Positions 9,095-20,700 of a DNA stretch of 64,000 bases are shown here, piece after piece. The notes beneath the pieces are model-generated. The model made no database searches. It was not told the DNA's origin and saw only the letters and a list, made by a program, of their open reading frames with translations. Source of the DNA: Pseudomonadota bacterium (GTDB lineage Bacteria > Pseudomonadota > Gammaproteobacteria > Burkholderiales > Rhodocyclaceae); assembly GCA_018241665.1 (NCBI GenBank), contig JAFEDK010000006.1:20123-84122 (forward strand). The letters are read 5' to 3'. The stretch's first letter is position 1. Every line of letters begins with the position of its first letter. The position numbers were made by a program, and so were the translations under genes.

Positions 9095-10119
9095 GCTGCA
9101 AGCTCCTGGGGGAATTCTTCGGGTTCGGCATAGACCAGGCGGCTGTCCCGGTCGGCAAGGCTGCCGAAGAATTCGTCGATGGCAGCCAGCTGCGCCTGGA
9201 CGGTCGGCAGGGTGTTCATGGTCTTGCGGAACTGCGCGGAGCCGACCAGGCCCTTGGTGTACCAGCTGATGTGCTTGCGGGCGATCTTCACGCCGGTGTC
9301 TTCGCCATAGAAGGCATAGAGGTCGGCGAGGTGCTCCTTGCACACCTGCAGGATCTCGGAAACCAGCGGGGGCGGAAGCTCATCGCCGGTTTTGAGGAAG
9401 TGTTCGATCTCGCGGAAGATCCACGGCCGGCCCTGGGCCGCGCGGCCGACCATGACGCCGTCGGCGCCGGTGTAGTCGAGCACGAACCTGGCCTTCTGCG
9501 GCGTGGTGATGTCGCCGTTGGCGATCACCGGGATGCGCACGCGGGTCTTCACGTCGGCGATGGTGTCGTACTCGGCGTCACCGGTGTACTGGCAGGCGCG
9601 GGTACGGCCATGGATGGCGATCAGCTGCACGCCGGATTCCTCCGCGATGCGGGCGATCATCGGGGCGTTCTTGTTGGCCTTGTTCCAGCCGGTGCGGAAC
9701 TTGAGCGTGACCGGGGTGTTGCCGGCGGCCTGGATGACCGCCTCGAGGATGCGTGCCACCAGCGGTTCGTCCTGCATCAGCGCCGAGCCGGCCATCACGT
9801 TGCAGACCTTCTTGGCCGGGCAGCCCATGTTGATGTCGATGATCTGCGCGCCGCGATCGATGTTGTGGCGGGCCGCTTCAGCCATCATGGCCGGATCGGC
9901 ACCGGCGATCTGCACGGAGATCGGATCCACCTCGCCATCGTGATTGGCGCGCCGCTGGGTCTTGGCGCTGCCATAGAGAAGGGAGTTGGAGGTGACCATC
10001 TCGGACACGGCGAGGCCTGCCCCCATCTTTTTGCAAAGCTGGCGGAAGGGACGATCCGTCACGCCGGCCATCGGCGCGACGAACAGGTTGTTTCGCAAGG
10101 TGAATCCGGCGAATTGCAT
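9091..10119 (-). CDS. dusB: tRNA-dihydrouridine synthase B
   Basis: FMN-dependent reduction of a specific uridine in tRNA. It is a TIM barrel with LFVAPMAGVTDRPFRQLCKK, IDINMGCPAKKVCN (the catalytic Cys), VTLKFRTGW, IHGRTRACQYTGDAEY, PVIANGDI and DGVMVGRAAQGRPWIF. The ATG at 10119 (MQFAGFTLRNNL) aligns with the usual family start and gives 342 residues. An ATG at 10152 preceded by GAGGT would add 11 residues and cannot be excluded. The stop overlaps the fis start (ATGA). First gene of the dusB-fis-purH-purD cluster. Confidence 0.95.
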   Translation of the reverse strand: MQFAGFTLRNNLFVAPMAGVTDRPFRQLCKKMGAGLAVSEMVTSNSLLYGSAKTQRRANHDGEVDPISVQIAGADPAMMAEAARHNIDRGAQIIDINMGCPAKKVCNVMAGSALMQDEPLVARILEAVIQAAGNTPVTLKFRTGWNKANKNAPMIARIAEESGVQLIAIHGRTRACQYTGDAEYDTIADVKTRVRIPVIANGDITTPQKARFVLDYTGADGVMVGRAAQGRPWIFREIEHFLKTGDELPPPLVSEILQVCKEHLADLYAFYGEDTGVKIARKHISWYTKGLVGSAQFRKTMNTLPTVQAQLAAIDEFFGSLADRDSRLVYAEPEEFPQELAA

Positions 10120-10208
10120 CGGGGGAGGCACAGCTGGGGAAAAGCAGCGCATTCTACCTCAAGGGCCTGCGCTCTGGCAGGTGCCGACTTCCCGCAATGG
10201 CGTGACCG

Positions 10209-10230
10209 AATCCCTGGCCGGCAAGGGATT
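10209..10230 (-). terminator. Hairpin directly after mtgA
   Basis: AATCCCT (10209-10215) pairs with AGGGATT (10224-10230) around an 8-base loop, touching the mtgA stop codon. There is no U tract, so termination is uncertain. Confidence 0.35.
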
Positions 10231-10923
10231 TCAGGGCAGCTCGGAGTACTGCATGCGCCCCTGGATGCGTACCGCATGGGCGGCCAGGCGCGGGCCGTAG
10301 GTCTTTTCGTACTTGCGCGGGTTGGGCAGCATCACCGCCAGGCGGGCGGCCTGGGCCGGGCCCAGCTGGGCGGCGGAAACCCGGTAGTAGCGCTGGGCGG
10401 CAGCTTCACAGCCGAAGAGGCCGTCACCCCATTCGACCACGTTGAGATAGACCTCGAGGATGCGCTGCTTGTCCCACAGGTTCTCGATCATCACCGTGAT
10501 GACCGCTTCCTCTGCCTTGCGCAGATAGCTGCGCGACGGCGACAGGAACAGGTTCTTGGCCAGCTGCTGGCTGATCGTCGAGCCACCGGCGACGGCCTTG
10601 CCCTTCTTCTGGTTCTTCTCGATGGCCTTCTGGATGCCGTCCCAGTCGAAGCCTTCGTGATCCACGAACTTGTCGTCCTCGGCGGCGATCACGGCGCGCT
10701 TGAGGTGCACCGAGATCTTTTCGTACGGCACCCAGTGGTACTGGAGCTGGGCGGCGGGATTGCGGGCCAGCAATTCCTCGCGGCGCAGGCCCATGAAGCT
10801 GGTTTCCGACGGCGGCGCCCACTTCCACCACAGGATGTGGCCGAGCAGCCACAGCTGATAGGCGATGAGGAGCAGGACCAGCGCCAGCAGGGCGCGGCGG
10901 GTCCAGTGCCAGAAGGTCTTCAC
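10231..10923 (-). CDS. mtgA: Monofunctional biosynthetic peptidoglycan transglycosylase
   Basis: Polymerises lipid II glycan strands outside the inner membrane (GT51 family). The GTG at 10923 gives 230 residues starting VKTFWHWTRRALLALV and lies 11 bases after the aroE stop; an upstream ATG (10995) would overlap aroE by 61 bp. One signal anchor spans about residues 8-30. Catalytic segments are AVIAAEDDKFVDHEGFDW (EDxxFxxHxG), GGSTISQQLAKNLFL, RKAEEAVITVMIE and KQRILEVYLNVVEWG. There is no transpeptidase domain. It follows aroE on the same strand. Confidence 0.93.
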   Translation of the reverse strand: MKTFWHWTRRALLALVLLLIAYQLWLLGHILWWKWAPPSETSFMGLRREELLARNPAAQLQYHWVPYEKISVHLKRAVIAAEDDKFVDHEGFDWDGIQKAIEKNQKKGKAVAGGSTISQQLAKNLFLSPSRSYLRKAEEAVITVMIENLWDKQRILEVYLNVVEWGDGLFGCEAAAQRYYRVSAAQLGPAQAARLAVMLPNPRKYEKTYGPRLAAHAVRIQGRMQYSELP

Positions 10924-10934
10924 CGCCGGCGTGC

Positions 10935-11753
10935 CTACAGGGCCGCGCGCAGCTCGGCGAGGACCGGGGCGGTTTGCGGGCGTACGCCGCGCCACAGCAG
11001 GAAGCTCTCCGCGGCCTGTTCGACCAGCATACCGAGGCCGTCAGCCAGACGGGCGGCGCCTTGTTCGCGGGCGGTACGCATGAAGGGGGTGTCGCCCTTG
11101 CCGTACATCATGTCGTAGGCCAGGCTGCCCGGCGTATAAAGGCCGGCCGGTAGCTCGGGGGCTGCATCGGACAGGCTGGCGCTGGTGGCGTTGATGATCA
11201 CGTCGAAACGCTGGCCGGCCAGTTCGGCAAAGCCGCAACCCTGCGGGCGCAACGGACCGGTGGAGAATTCGTCGGCCAGCTGGGTCGCCTTGTAGGCGGT
11301 GCGGTTGGCGATGGTGAGGCTCGCTGGCTTGGCATCGAGCACTGGCAGGATGGTGCCGCGGGCGGCGCCGCCGGCGCCGAGCAGAAGCACGCGACGGCCT
11401 TCCACCGGGCAACCCAGGTTGACGGTGATGTCGCGCAGGATGCCGGCACCGTCGGTGTTGTCTCCGAGCACGCCGTCCGGGCCGAAGGCCAGGGTGTTGA
11501 CCGCGCCGGCGGCCAGCGCCCGCGGGGTGTGGCGGTCGGCAAAGTCGAAGGCTTCGAGCTTGAAGGGCACGGTCACGTTGAGGCCGCGGCCGCCAGCGGC
11601 GCGGAAAGCCTCGACGGTCGCGACGAAGGCATCGAGGGGCGCCAGCAGTGCCTCATAGCTCAGGGCCTGGCCGGTCTGGGCGGCGAACAGGGTATGGATG
11701 CGTGGCGACTTGCTGTGGGCGATCGGGTTGCCGATGACGGCGTAGCGGTCCAT
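10935..11753 (-). CDS. aroE: Shikimate dehydrogenase (NADP+)
   Basis: Reduces 3-dehydroshikimate to shikimate in aromatic amino acid synthesis. 272 residues, family-typical. The shikimate-binding N domain has [17 protein letters not shown] and [17 protein letters not shown] (catalytic Lys). [12 protein letters not shown] carries the second catalytic Asp. The NADP-binding site is [16 protein letters not shown], with IANRT following. The C-terminal [18 protein letters not shown] is also typical. It starts 7 bases after the stop of the TonB-like gene and is followed by mtgA. Confidence 0.96.
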   Translation of the reverse strand: MDRYAVIGNPIAHSKSPRIHTLFAAQTGQALSYEALLAPLDAFVATVEAFRAAGGRGLNVTVPFKLEAFDFADRHTPRALAAGAVNTLAFGPDGVLGDNTDGAGILRDITVNLGCPVEGRRVLLLGAGGAARGTILPVLDAKPASLTIANRTAYKATQLADEFSTGPLRPQGCGFAELAGQRFDVIINATSASLSDAAPELPAGLYTPGSLAYDMMYGKGDTPFMRTAREQGAARLADGLGMLVEQAAESFLLWRGVRPQTAPVLAELRAAL

Positions 11754-11760
11754 CTTGGGC

Positions 11761-12726
11761 TTATTCTTTCTTGGAGGACGTCTGCAGCATGTCCGAATTG
11801 GTGAAGGTCCAGGTGCGAGTGATCTCGATCACGTCGGTATCACGCCGGATGTCCGGCGGGAACGGGGCGTAGGGCGCAGCCAGCTGGACGATGCGGCGGG
11901 CTGCGTCGTCCAGCACCTTATGGCCGGACGAGCGGTGGATGTCGATGCTCTGCACCGTGCCGTCGGCGCGGATCGTGACGGACAGCAGCAGGCTGCCGTA
12001 GAGCTTGCCGCGGGCGGCGTCCGGGTAGTTGAGGGTGCCGACTCGCTCGATCTTCTGGCGCCAGTCTTCCGCATACTGGGCAAAGCGGTATTCCTGGGCG
12101 CGGGCTCCGATGAACTTTTTACGCGGCCGTGCGGAGTAATCGACCATGTCCTTGTCGATCTGCGCCTCGATACGGGCCACCGCGGCGGAGCTGTCGAGGA
12201 GGTCGTAGCCGGACACCGGGCGCGGCGGGGCCTCGGTGGGCGCGACCTGCTGGTTATCCACCGGCAGTGCGGTGCGGCCGCGGCTGCTGGTCAGCGCCTG
12301 GGACTGGGGAGTCTGCGGCGCCTCGCTGCGCTGTTGCGCCTCGACGAGGCTGTCGCCGCTGCGGGTCTGGTCGAGGGGGGGCAGCGGGGTACTCGGCTTG
12401 CCTTCCTGGCCGCCGGTGCCGCCGGCGTCCAGGTTGGTCTGGGCCAGCACATCGGCCTGCTCCGGGCGGTCGGCGTGGCGCGAATTGACGAGCACGACTT
12501 CCAGACCCTTGTCCCGGCGGAACAGTTTGTCCGCATCCGGCATCACGAAGTGGACGGAGAGGAGGATGGCGTGCAGGCTCAGGGACAGGCCGACTCCCCA
12601 TTCCAGCGCATAGCGTGCCGTTCCGCCGGTGAACACCGGCCAGGCGCGGCCCCCGCCGGCTGCGGGCGGCGTGCTTGGCGGCGGGGTCGGCTGTGCAGGC
12701 GGAGGAGGGCGGCGCAAGGCTTGCAT
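11761..12726 (-). CDS. TonB-like energy-transducer family protein
   Basis: 321 residues. A Pro-rich N terminus ([18 protein letters not shown]) is cytoplasmic, with a single membrane span at about residues 45-62 ([20 protein letters not shown]). A Gln/Pro/Ser-rich periplasmic linker leads to a C-terminal domain of TonB type: [62 protein letters not shown]. It lacks the long Glu-Pro/Lys-Pro spacer of classical TonB, and no exbB/exbD genes are adjacent. It may energise a specific receptor or do envelope work. It lies between the RNase gene and aroE, 9 bases downstream of the former. Confidence 0.8.
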   Translation of the reverse strand: MQALRRPPPPAQPTPPPSTPPAAGGGRAWPVFTGGTARYALEWGVGLSLSLHAILLSVHFVMPDADKLFRRDKGLEVVLVNSRHADRPEQADVLAQTNLDAGGTGGQEGKPSTPLPPLDQTRSGDSLVEAQQRSEAPQTPQSQALTSSRGRTALPVDNQQVAPTEAPPRPVSGYDLLDSSAAVARIEAQIDKDMVDYSARPRKKFIGARAQEYRFAQYAEDWRQKIERVGTLNYPDAARGKLYGSLLLSVTIRADGTVQSIDIHRSSGHKVLDDAARRIVQLAAPYAPFPPDIRRDTDVIEITRTWTFTNSDMLQTSSKKE

Positions 12727-12735
12727 GGGACGAAC

Positions 12736-14700
12736 TCAGGCCGTGGCCGGCGGCGCTTCCGTGGTTTCCGCGGCGGGAGCGTCCGGCACTGCCTCGTCGG
12801 ACGGTAGCTCCTCGTCGTCGGGGAGACTGTCGGCGCTCGCGGCAGCCAGAGTTTCGACGTAGGTGGCGTGGACTTCCACGTCCACCAGATCGGTCCGTTC
12901 GACGGCCAGGCGCACGCGGGTGCCCGGCGGCAGGGTCGGCATCGACGGGACCTTGAAGACGAAGGGGATCTCGTCGAGGCGGACCAGGCTCTCGCGCAGG
13001 ACACGGGCCGTCATCGGCGGGTGGCCGGCCTGGCGCAGCCAGCGCACGCACCAGTAGCGCTCCATGCCGCGCTGGAACTCGGCATAGGCGGCGTAGGTGA
13101 GCTCGAAGTCGCGCATCGCCGCGATCAGGTCCGGCGACTTGGGCGGGAAGGTCGGTGCGGTGCCGCTCAGCCAGCTGATCAGCTGCCACTGGTTGACCAG
13201 GTCCACATAGCGCCGCAACGGCGAGCTGGACCAGGCGTAGCAATCGACGCCGAGGCCTTCGTGGGGCGCCGCGGCGGTGGTCATGCGGACCTTGCCGCCG
13301 GTCTGGGCCCGGTACAGGGCCGGGATGCCGGCATCGGCGAGGGCCTTGCCCCAGGTGCTGTTGGCGGCAATCATCAGCTCGGCGACCAGTTTGTCGAGCG
13401 GCGAGCCGCGCGGGCGGCGGCCGATCTCGATGCGGCCGGGGCCGTCGTCGGTGACGGCATTCCAGTCGACGCTGAAGTTGTAGTCCACCAGGTTCTGGTT
13501 GGCGGCAGGCTTGCCGCGGCCGGCCTCGAGGACGGTGGCCAGCTCCCACAGCAGGGTCAGCTCGGCCTTCCACGGGAAGTCGGGGCCGCCTTCGGCCAAG
13601 GTGGTTTCGTTGAAGACCGGCTCGATGTCGTGGTGGCGCAGGTTGGCGGCCACCGGCACGCGTTCGAGGCGCGAGCTGTTGCCGGTGACCATCAGGTCGC
13701 GGCTGACGTCCAGGTACAGGGACAGGGCCGGACAGTCGCGTCCTTCACCCAGTGTGAAGCGGGCGACCACGTCGTCCGGCAGCATGGTGATCTTGTTGCC
13801 GGGCATGTACACCGTCGACAGGCGCTCGCGGGCGATGCCGTCGAGGGCCGAGTCACGGCCGAAGCCCAGGCCCGGCGCAGCGATGTGGATGCCGATGCGC
13901 CAGCCGTCGGCTGTGGGCGTGACCGAGAAGGCGTCGTCGATCTCGGTGGTGGCCGCATCGTCGATGGAGAACGCGCGCACGTCGGCGAGGGGCAGCTCGG
14001 TCGGTTCGACGGGGGCTTCGACGGCCGGGAAGGCGGTGCCGTCTGGAAAATACTCGAACAGGAAGCGGTCGAAATGCAGCTCGTGGGACGAAGCCAGCGC
14101 GCCGCAGTCGAGCAGCAGGCGGGCCGCCGACTTGCCGTTTTCGGCACAGGCGGCTTCCAGGGCCTTGGTCTCGAGGCGGTTGCGATCCGGCTTGTAAAGG
14201 AGCTGGCGGATCAGCGGCTTGAGTTCTTCCGGAACCTGGCCGGCCAGGAGTTCGTCACGCATGCGCTCGACGGCGGCGGCCTGCTGGCGTTTCTTCTCGA
14301 GGCCGGCGAGAGCGGCCTGCAGGATCTCGGCCGGTGCCTTGCGGAAACGGCCCTTGCCCTTGCGGTGAAAGTAGATCGGTGCGGCGTGCAGGCGCAGCAG
14401 CACGGCCACGGATTCCACCGGGTTCGGCGCATGGCCGAAGTACTCCTGCGCGAACTCGGCAAAGCCGAACTCCTCGTCGCCGCAGACTTCCCACAAGAAC
14501 TCGGTGTCGAGGCCTTCCGCCTCGGTTTCGGCGCGGTCCAGCAGTTCGCCGGCGGAAGGCTGGGCGAAGCGCAGCAGCACATCCTTGCTCTTCAGCTTGA
14601 GGCGCTTGCCGTGGGGCGTTTCCACCTGCAGGGAGGCGTCGTTGTCGGTCAGGATGGTGCCGGTCTTGAAGGCACCATCCTCTTCGAAGAGCAGATTCAT
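12736..14700 (-). CDS. RNase II/VacB-family (RNB domain) exoribonuclease
   Basis: 654 residues. An N-terminal RNA-binding or unknown region (1-220) is followed by an RNB domain. The metal site is AFSIDDAATTEIDDAFSV at about residue 242, where three of the four catalytic Asp positions of RNase II are Asp and one is Glu, as in the DIS3/cyanobacterial-type branch. Further motifs are GIHIAAPGLGFG, ARERLSTVYMPGNKITMLP, LVAELMIAANSTWG and YAWSSSPLRRYVDLVNQWQL. It should degrade RNA 3' to 5'. It is shorter than RNase R, so I give no gene symbol. It has its own -10 element upstream and a TonB-like gene 9 bases downstream. Confidence 0.88.
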   Translation of the reverse strand: MNLLFEEDGAFKTGTILTDNDASLQVETPHGKRLKLKSKDVLLRFAQPSAGELLDRAETEAEGLDTEFLWEVCGDEEFGFAEFAQEYFGHAPNPVESVAVLLRLHAAPIYFHRKGKGRFRKAPAEILQAALAGLEKKRQQAAAVERMRDELLAGQVPEELKPLIRQLLYKPDRNRLETKALEAACAENGKSAARLLLDCGALASSHELHFDRFLFEYFPDGTAFPAVEAPVEPTELPLADVRAFSIDDAATTEIDDAFSVTPTADGWRIGIHIAAPGLGFGRDSALDGIARERLSTVYMPGNKITMLPDDVVARFTLGEGRDCPALSLYLDVSRDLMVTGNSSRLERVPVAANLRHHDIEPVFNETTLAEGGPDFPWKAELTLLWELATVLEAGRGKPAANQNLVDYNFSVDWNAVTDDGPGRIEIGRRPRGSPLDKLVAELMIAANSTWGKALADAGIPALYRAQTGGKVRMTTAAAPHEGLGVDCYAWSSSPLRRYVDLVNQWQLISWLSGTAPTFPPKSPDLIAAMRDFELTYAAYAEFQRGMERYWCVRWLRQAGHPPMTARVLRESLVRLDEIPFVFKVPSMPTLPPGTRVRLAVERTDLVDVEVHATYVETLAAASADSLPDDEELPSDEAVPDAPAAETTEAPPATA

Positions 14701-14726
14701 GGAATGGCCAAGCGGGAAAACAGCCG

Positions 14727-14732
14727 ATTATA
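14727..14732 (-). promoter_or_regulatory. -10 element of the RNB gene
   Basis: A perfect TATAAT on the minus strand lies 26 bases upstream of the RNB start codon, in a 77-bp gap. No good -35 is visible at 16-18 bases, so the promoter is only a candidate. Confidence 0.45.
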
Positions 14733-14750
14733 GCCAAGCCGGGCCCCGGC

Positions 14751-14776
14751 CCGGACGAAAGCGGTGTTTCGTCCGG
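14751..14776 (-). terminator. Hairpin after chpA
   Basis: CCGGACGAAA (14751-14760) pairs perfectly with TTTCGTCCGG (14767-14776) around a 6-base loop, one base beyond the chpA stop. It is followed on the minus strand by GC-rich sequence rather than a U tract. Confidence 0.55.
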
Positions 14777-14777
14777 A

Positions 14778-17700
14778 TCAGGCCGGCGTGGCGACGAAGT
14801 CGTGGATCAGGCCGAGCAGCACGTCTTCGTCGTAGGGCTTGCCAAGGTAGTGGTTGACGCCGATCTCCTCAGCGTAACGCTTGTGCTTTTCCGCCGTGCG
14901 GGAGGTGATCATGATGATCGGCACGGCCTTCAGGCGGGCGTCGGCGCGGATGTTGCGGGTCAGGTCGAAGCCGTCCATGCGTGGCATCTCGATGTCGGCG
15001 ATGACCACGTCGGGGGTGACGGTGAGCAACTGCTCCAGCGCGTCGACGCCGTCCTTGGCGGTGACGACCCGGTAGCCTTCCCGTTCGAGCAGGCGTCCGG
15101 TGATCTTGCGCACCGTCAGGGAATCGTCCACCACCATCACAGTGGGCTGGCTCGGCGTGCTGTCACCCACTGGTGCCGGGAGGTTCTCGTCGCCCCGGTC
15201 CGGGCTGCGGCCGGCCAGCGCCACCGGGTTGAGGATCAGCACGATCTCGCCATCGCCGAGCACCGTGGCACCCGAGTAACCCACCATCCGGGCGTACTGC
15301 GGCCCGGCGTTCTTGACGACGATTTCCTGGTTGCCACGCAGGGCGTCCACATGCAGGGCGAGGGTTTCGCTACCGGCGCGCAGCAGCAGCACCCAGTTGA
15401 AGCGTTCCACCTGGGGCTGGGACACCTGGTCGCCGAGCAGGCGCGGCAGGTAGCGGTAGCCGTAGTGCTCGCCGAGCCAGTCGGTGCCATGTTCGCTGCG
15501 GATCTTCTCGAGGGCTTCGGCCTTCAATTCCAGCACCTGGGCGACCATCGACGACGGGATCGCGAAGGTCCGGTTGCCGGCGCGTACCAGCAGGGCCTGG
15601 GTGACCGCGAGGGTCAGCGGCAGGTGGATGCGGAAGGTGGTGCCCTCGCCGGGCGTGGTGTCCACGCTGATACGCCCGCCCACTGCGGCAGTCTCGCTCT
15701 TCACCACGTCCATGCCGACGCCGCGGCCGGCCAGGCTGGACAGGCTGGCGGTGGAGAAGCCCGGCACGAAGATCAGGTTGGTGAGGCGCTTGTCGTCGGT
15801 CTCCTCATCGGCGCTGATCAGTCCGCTGTCGATGGCGTGCTGGCGGATGCGTGCGAAGTCGAGGCCGGCGCCGTCATCGCGGAATTCGATCAACACCTCG
15901 TTGCCCTCGTGGGCGATCTTGAGGGTGATCTGGCCGATCTCGGACTTGCCGGTTTCCCGGCGTGCGTCGGGCGGCTCGATACCGTGGGCAACGGCGTTGC
16001 GCACCAGGTGGGCGAGGGGGCCGCTCATGGCGTCGAGCACGCTGCGGTCGATTTCGATCTGCCCGCCGATGATGTCCAGGTTGGCGCGGCGGCCGAGTTC
16101 CTTGGCGGTCTGGCGGACCAGGCGGTAGAGCCGCTCGGCCAGGCTGTCGAAGGGCACCATGCGTACGTGCATCAGCGACTGCTGCAGTTCGCGGGCCATG
16201 CGGGACTGAGCGTGCAGCGCCGACTCGGCGCCGTCGAGGTTGCGCAGCAGGTTCTGCTGCACGGTGGTCACGTCGCCGACGCTCTCCGCCATCATCCGGG
16301 TGAGTTCCTGCAGACGGGTATAGCGGTCCATCTCCAGGGGGTCGAACTCGGTGTGCTGGGTTTCGACCTGGGACAGGCGCGACTGCATCTGGCTGTCGGC
16401 CTGGATCTCGATCTCGCGCAACTGGTTGCGCAGGCGGATGACGTTCTCGGTGAGGTCGAGCAGAGAGCGGCGCAGCGTGCGCAGCTCGCCTTCGATGCGG
16501 GTCCGCGCGATGCTGATTTCGCCGGCTTCGTTGACGAACTGGTCGATCCGGCCGGCGTCCACCCGCAGTTGGGTGCGGGCGGCAGGGCTGGCTGCTTCGC
16601 CGGCCTGCGGCGGCACGGCCTCGTCGGCCGGTGCTTCGGCGCTGAGCGGCGCCGGGGCACTGACCGCCTGACCGCTTTGCAGCGCATCAAGGGTCTGGCG
16701 GGCCTGGTCGAGGGCGTTTTCGATCTCGTCGACGATCTCGGTGCTGCCCGGAGCCTGGGCCCGGGCCCGTTCGAGACGGGTTTCCAGGTCATGCAGGCTC
16801 TGTCCGAGGTTCATGGCCCCGACCATCCGGGCGCTGCCCTTCAGGGTATGCAGCAGGCGGGCCACGCCGCTGGCATGGCTGGTCTCGCCCGGCGCGGCAC
16901 GCCAGGCACGCAAGGCCGTGTCGAGGTGGTCGAGGAGTTCGTTGCCCTCGTCGAGGAAGATCGGCAGCAGTTCCGGGTCGAGTTCGTCGCGAAGCGGGGT
17001 TGCACTGGGGGCGCTTTCCACCGGCCGCGTCGGGGTTTCCTCGCGGGGGCGCAGGGTGGCCGTGACCAGCTCGGGCGGCGCGGTTTCCGTCACCAGCCCG
17101 ATGATCTCGCCGAGTTGGGAGGCCAGGATGGCGTCGAGCCGTTCGATCAGTTCCGGCTCGGGATCGGGCAGCACGCGGGCGCCCAGCTGCACCACCATGC
17201 TTTCGAGGGCGGCGGCGGTGTCGATCAGGACTTCCGCCTGCTCGGCGGAGGGGGGCTGGTCGAGGTCGGAAAGCCGTTGCTGGGCCAGTTCGAGGGCCTT
17301 GGCCAGCTGCTGAGGGGCGCTGAAGTGAGCGGTGCCCGAAATGCCGGCCAGGGTGTGGGCCGCGCGGATCGATACCGTCGGCGGCGTCAGGGTCGGGTTG
17401 AGCGGCAGCCGCGAGAGTTCCTGGCGCAGCGTTGCAATGTGCTGGCGGGCCTCGGCGAGATAGAGGTCGAACAGCGGGCGGGACAGGATGACCCCACCCA
17501 GACGGACCTCGTCCGGCCCGGCCGCGGGCTCGGCGACTTCGGCTTCCTCTTCTTCCGCCGGGGCGGCCGCGGCGCTGGTTTCGTCGAGGTCCTCGAGTTC
17601 TTCCAGGGCTTCGCCGGCAAGCTCAAGGTCTTCTGCCGGGAGCGCCTCCTCGAGCAAGGCTTCGTCTTCAAGGGCTTCGGCAGGCGCTTCTTCCGGTGCG

Positions 17701-20700
17701 GTCTCCGTCTCTGCCGTGGTGTGCGTTGTTTCGTCGTGCGGGGGAGCGAGGAGTGCGTCGAGATCGAAGGCTTCGATGGCTTCGATGGGCTCGGAAAGCT
17801 CGACGGATTCCAGTTCTTCCAGTGCCTCCGAGGCTTCCTCCTCTGAGGGGAACTCGAAGCTGTCGGAGAGCGCCGGCTCCACGAGTTCGATGGCCTCTTC
17901 ATCGGCCGGCAGCGCTACGTCCGACTCCAGCGGTTCCAGTTCCGCCTGCACTTCCTCGTCGATGTCGAGGATTTCCAGCGCTTCGAGGGGCGGCGTGGTT
18001 TCTGCGGTCGGCAGGTCGGCAGCCGCCACGGGAGCGGGGGCCTCGTCCTCGACCGGGAGCTCGAAGCTCAGGTCGAAATCGACGGGCGTGGGCGCTGCCT
18101 CCTCGGTGATTTCCTCGAGGGCGACGCTCTCGGGCTCGGCAGGCGCGGCTGAGGCGGGTTCGGCTTCGCTCGGCGGGGCCTCGGCGTGGGCTTCCTCGAA
18201 ACTCAGGTCGGGGAAGTTGAGGTCGAGGTCGACGGTCTCGATGGCGCTGGCGTGGGCTGCCGCCGCCAGCGTGAGGCTCTCGCCCAGGTCGGTGGCGGCA
18301 AAGTCCAGCTCGGGCAGGGTGATCGATGCCTCCAGGTCCACCTCCTGCGGGGCGCTGTCGAGGCTGATCTCGGTCAGGGCAGGTTCCGCACTGGGGATCG
18401 GGGCTGGCGTCGCCGGCACTTCCGGCGAGGGCGTGGCGGTCGGTGCCGCGGTCTCGTTGCGCAGCCGGGCCGCTTCGGCGAGCAGGGCGCTGACATCCTT
18501 CTGGTGGCCGGCGCCGGCTTCGAGCTGGTCGATCCACGCGGAGAACTCCCGCAGGCCATCACCAATCAGGCGCAGCAGTTCGTCTCCAACCGGCAGCTCA
18601 AGGCGCAGCCAGTGGTTGAGAGTCTGCTCCATGCCCCAGGCGGCTTCGCCAAAATCCTTGAGCCCGACCATCCGGCCGCTGCCCTTGAGGGTATGGAAGC
18701 TGCGCCGGATGTTGGTGAGCACTTCCACGTCGGCCGGGTCCTGCTCCAGCCGCGCCAGGTTGCTGGCGATGGCGGCGCGGACGTCGATGGCCTCCTCGAT
18801 GAAGATCGCCAGCAATTCGGCATCGAGCTCTTCCTCGCTGGCCTCGATCAGTCGGCTGGCCTCCGGGGACAGGGCCGGCGCCTCGGTGGTGGCGATCGGC
18901 GGAGCCTCGCTGAACAGGGCGCCGGCGTCGAGCAGGCTGAGGGCCTGGCGGGCCTGCTTTTCGAGTTCGCTGTCGGCGGTCAGGGAGGCGTCCTGGCGCA
19001 GGCTCTCCAGGTTGATCTGCAGTTCGGTGCGCAGGCCCGAGTCGTTCGGGTTGTCCTTCAGGGCGGCGGCGAGGGCGGCGGCTTCCTTGCGCTGCTGGGC
19101 GAGTTCGGCCTCGATGCTGGTTGTCGCGGGGCGCTGGAGGTCGGCGTCGGGGTACAGGATCCGCTCGAGGTCGGCCGGACCGTGCTGCAGGGCTTCGATA
19201 TAGATGCCGAGGGCCGACAGGCGGTGGGCGATTTCCTCGAAGTCCTGCTGGTTCGAGGAAACGTCCTCGCTGGCGGAGAGGGCGCGGATGCGGGCTGCGG
19301 CGTCTTGCAGCAGGCGCACGGCGCCGTCTTCGTTGAGAACTGAAAGGGCTCCTTCGATCTGCTTGAGGGGATCGCGAACCGCGGCGAGGATGTCCGTACG
19401 GGTCGGCGCCCGGAAGAAGCTGTCCAGGTTCTGCTCGACGTCGCCGAGCGAGGCCAGGATCTCGTGGGCCAGCTGGCGGTTGAGGTGGCGGGTCTGGCTG
19501 TCGCTGTCGGCGATTTCCAGTGGCGCGACTGCCTCGCCCCGCTGGTGGGCCTGCAGGCGGCCGACCAGTTGGGACAGCTGGGCCGGGCTGACGTCATCGC
19601 CATGCTGGTGATTGTCGAGGCGGGCCTCCAGCAGAAGCATCGTCGACGCCATGTCCATGGACAGGGCGTCGGTCAGCTGCAGCGGGTCCTGGCGCAACCA
19701 GCGCGCGGTGGTGCCCAGCTCGTCGAGGAGGGTCGAGACCTCCGGCTGGTCGATGCTCAAGGCCAGGTCGGCCAGGGGCGCGATGGCGTCCTGGAAACGG
19801 GGCAGGCCGATGGCGCTTCCCTTGGCGAACTGGTTCCAGGCTTCCTTGGCGTCGACCAGGCCGCTGCGCAGGCTGGCCAGCAGGGGCGCCTGGGGCGTGT
19901 CGCTGATGGAGCGCTTGCCGGCCGGGATCAGGTGTTCCAGTCGGTAGGCGGCGCGGACCTTGTCGATGGTCGGCGAGGCGGCGGAGGACACCGCGATCTG
20001 GTACAGCACGTCGCGCATGAGGCGTTCGGCAACGATGCCGGAGCCTTCCAGAACGCGCCGCATCTGGGCATCGATGCGGCCGCAGAGGCGCTTGCTGACG
20101 GCGTCTGCCGGAATACCCTGCAGGCTGAGGGCGTCGAAGAAGGCCGAACAGGCGAGCCAGAAGGCCCGCGCGGCGGGAACCGCCTGCAGGTCCTCGATGC
20201 CGCTGGCGGCTTCGCGCATTTCCTGCGGGCCGGACGGGTCCTGGGGGGTGCGGAACCACTTCAGCAGACCCCGCTCGAAGCGGCTGCGCAGACTGCGCAA
20301 CAGCTTGGGGTCGTCACTGTCGGCGGCCGGAGCGGTGAATTCCGGACGCTGATTCAGGTCCGGGAAGAACAGCTCGCTGGCGGTTGGCGCTTCCTGCCCC
20401 CGTGCCGCTGCCAGCTCGGCATACAGGTCGAACAGGCGCAGGGCCTGGTCGGGCTGGCCGCGGGTCAGTTCGTCCAGGTAGTTGCCGATGGCCGCGATGC
20501 AGCGGGCGGCCAGCTGGGAAATCTCGGGCGTGCAGGCGATCTGCTGGGCGGCCAGCTCACCGAGCAGGCGGTCGAGCTGGTCGGAGAACTGGGTCAGCCC
20601 GTCCAGTCCGACGATGGACAGCGCACCGTGGGCCTGGTGCAGGTGGGTCTGGGCAAACTTGATCCGGCCAAGGCGGTCGGGGCTCGAGCTGGCCTCGGCC

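Noticed and set aside
7223-9133. 636-codon plus-strand frame opposite purH and fis
   Set aside because: Shadow of purH; Gly/His/Val-rich with no motif.
14802-17846. Long plus-strand open frame (1,014 codons) opposite chpA
   Set aside because: It lies entirely antisense to a well-supported CheA-family gene, has no recognisable domain and shows the composition expected of a frame shadow in GC-rich DNA.
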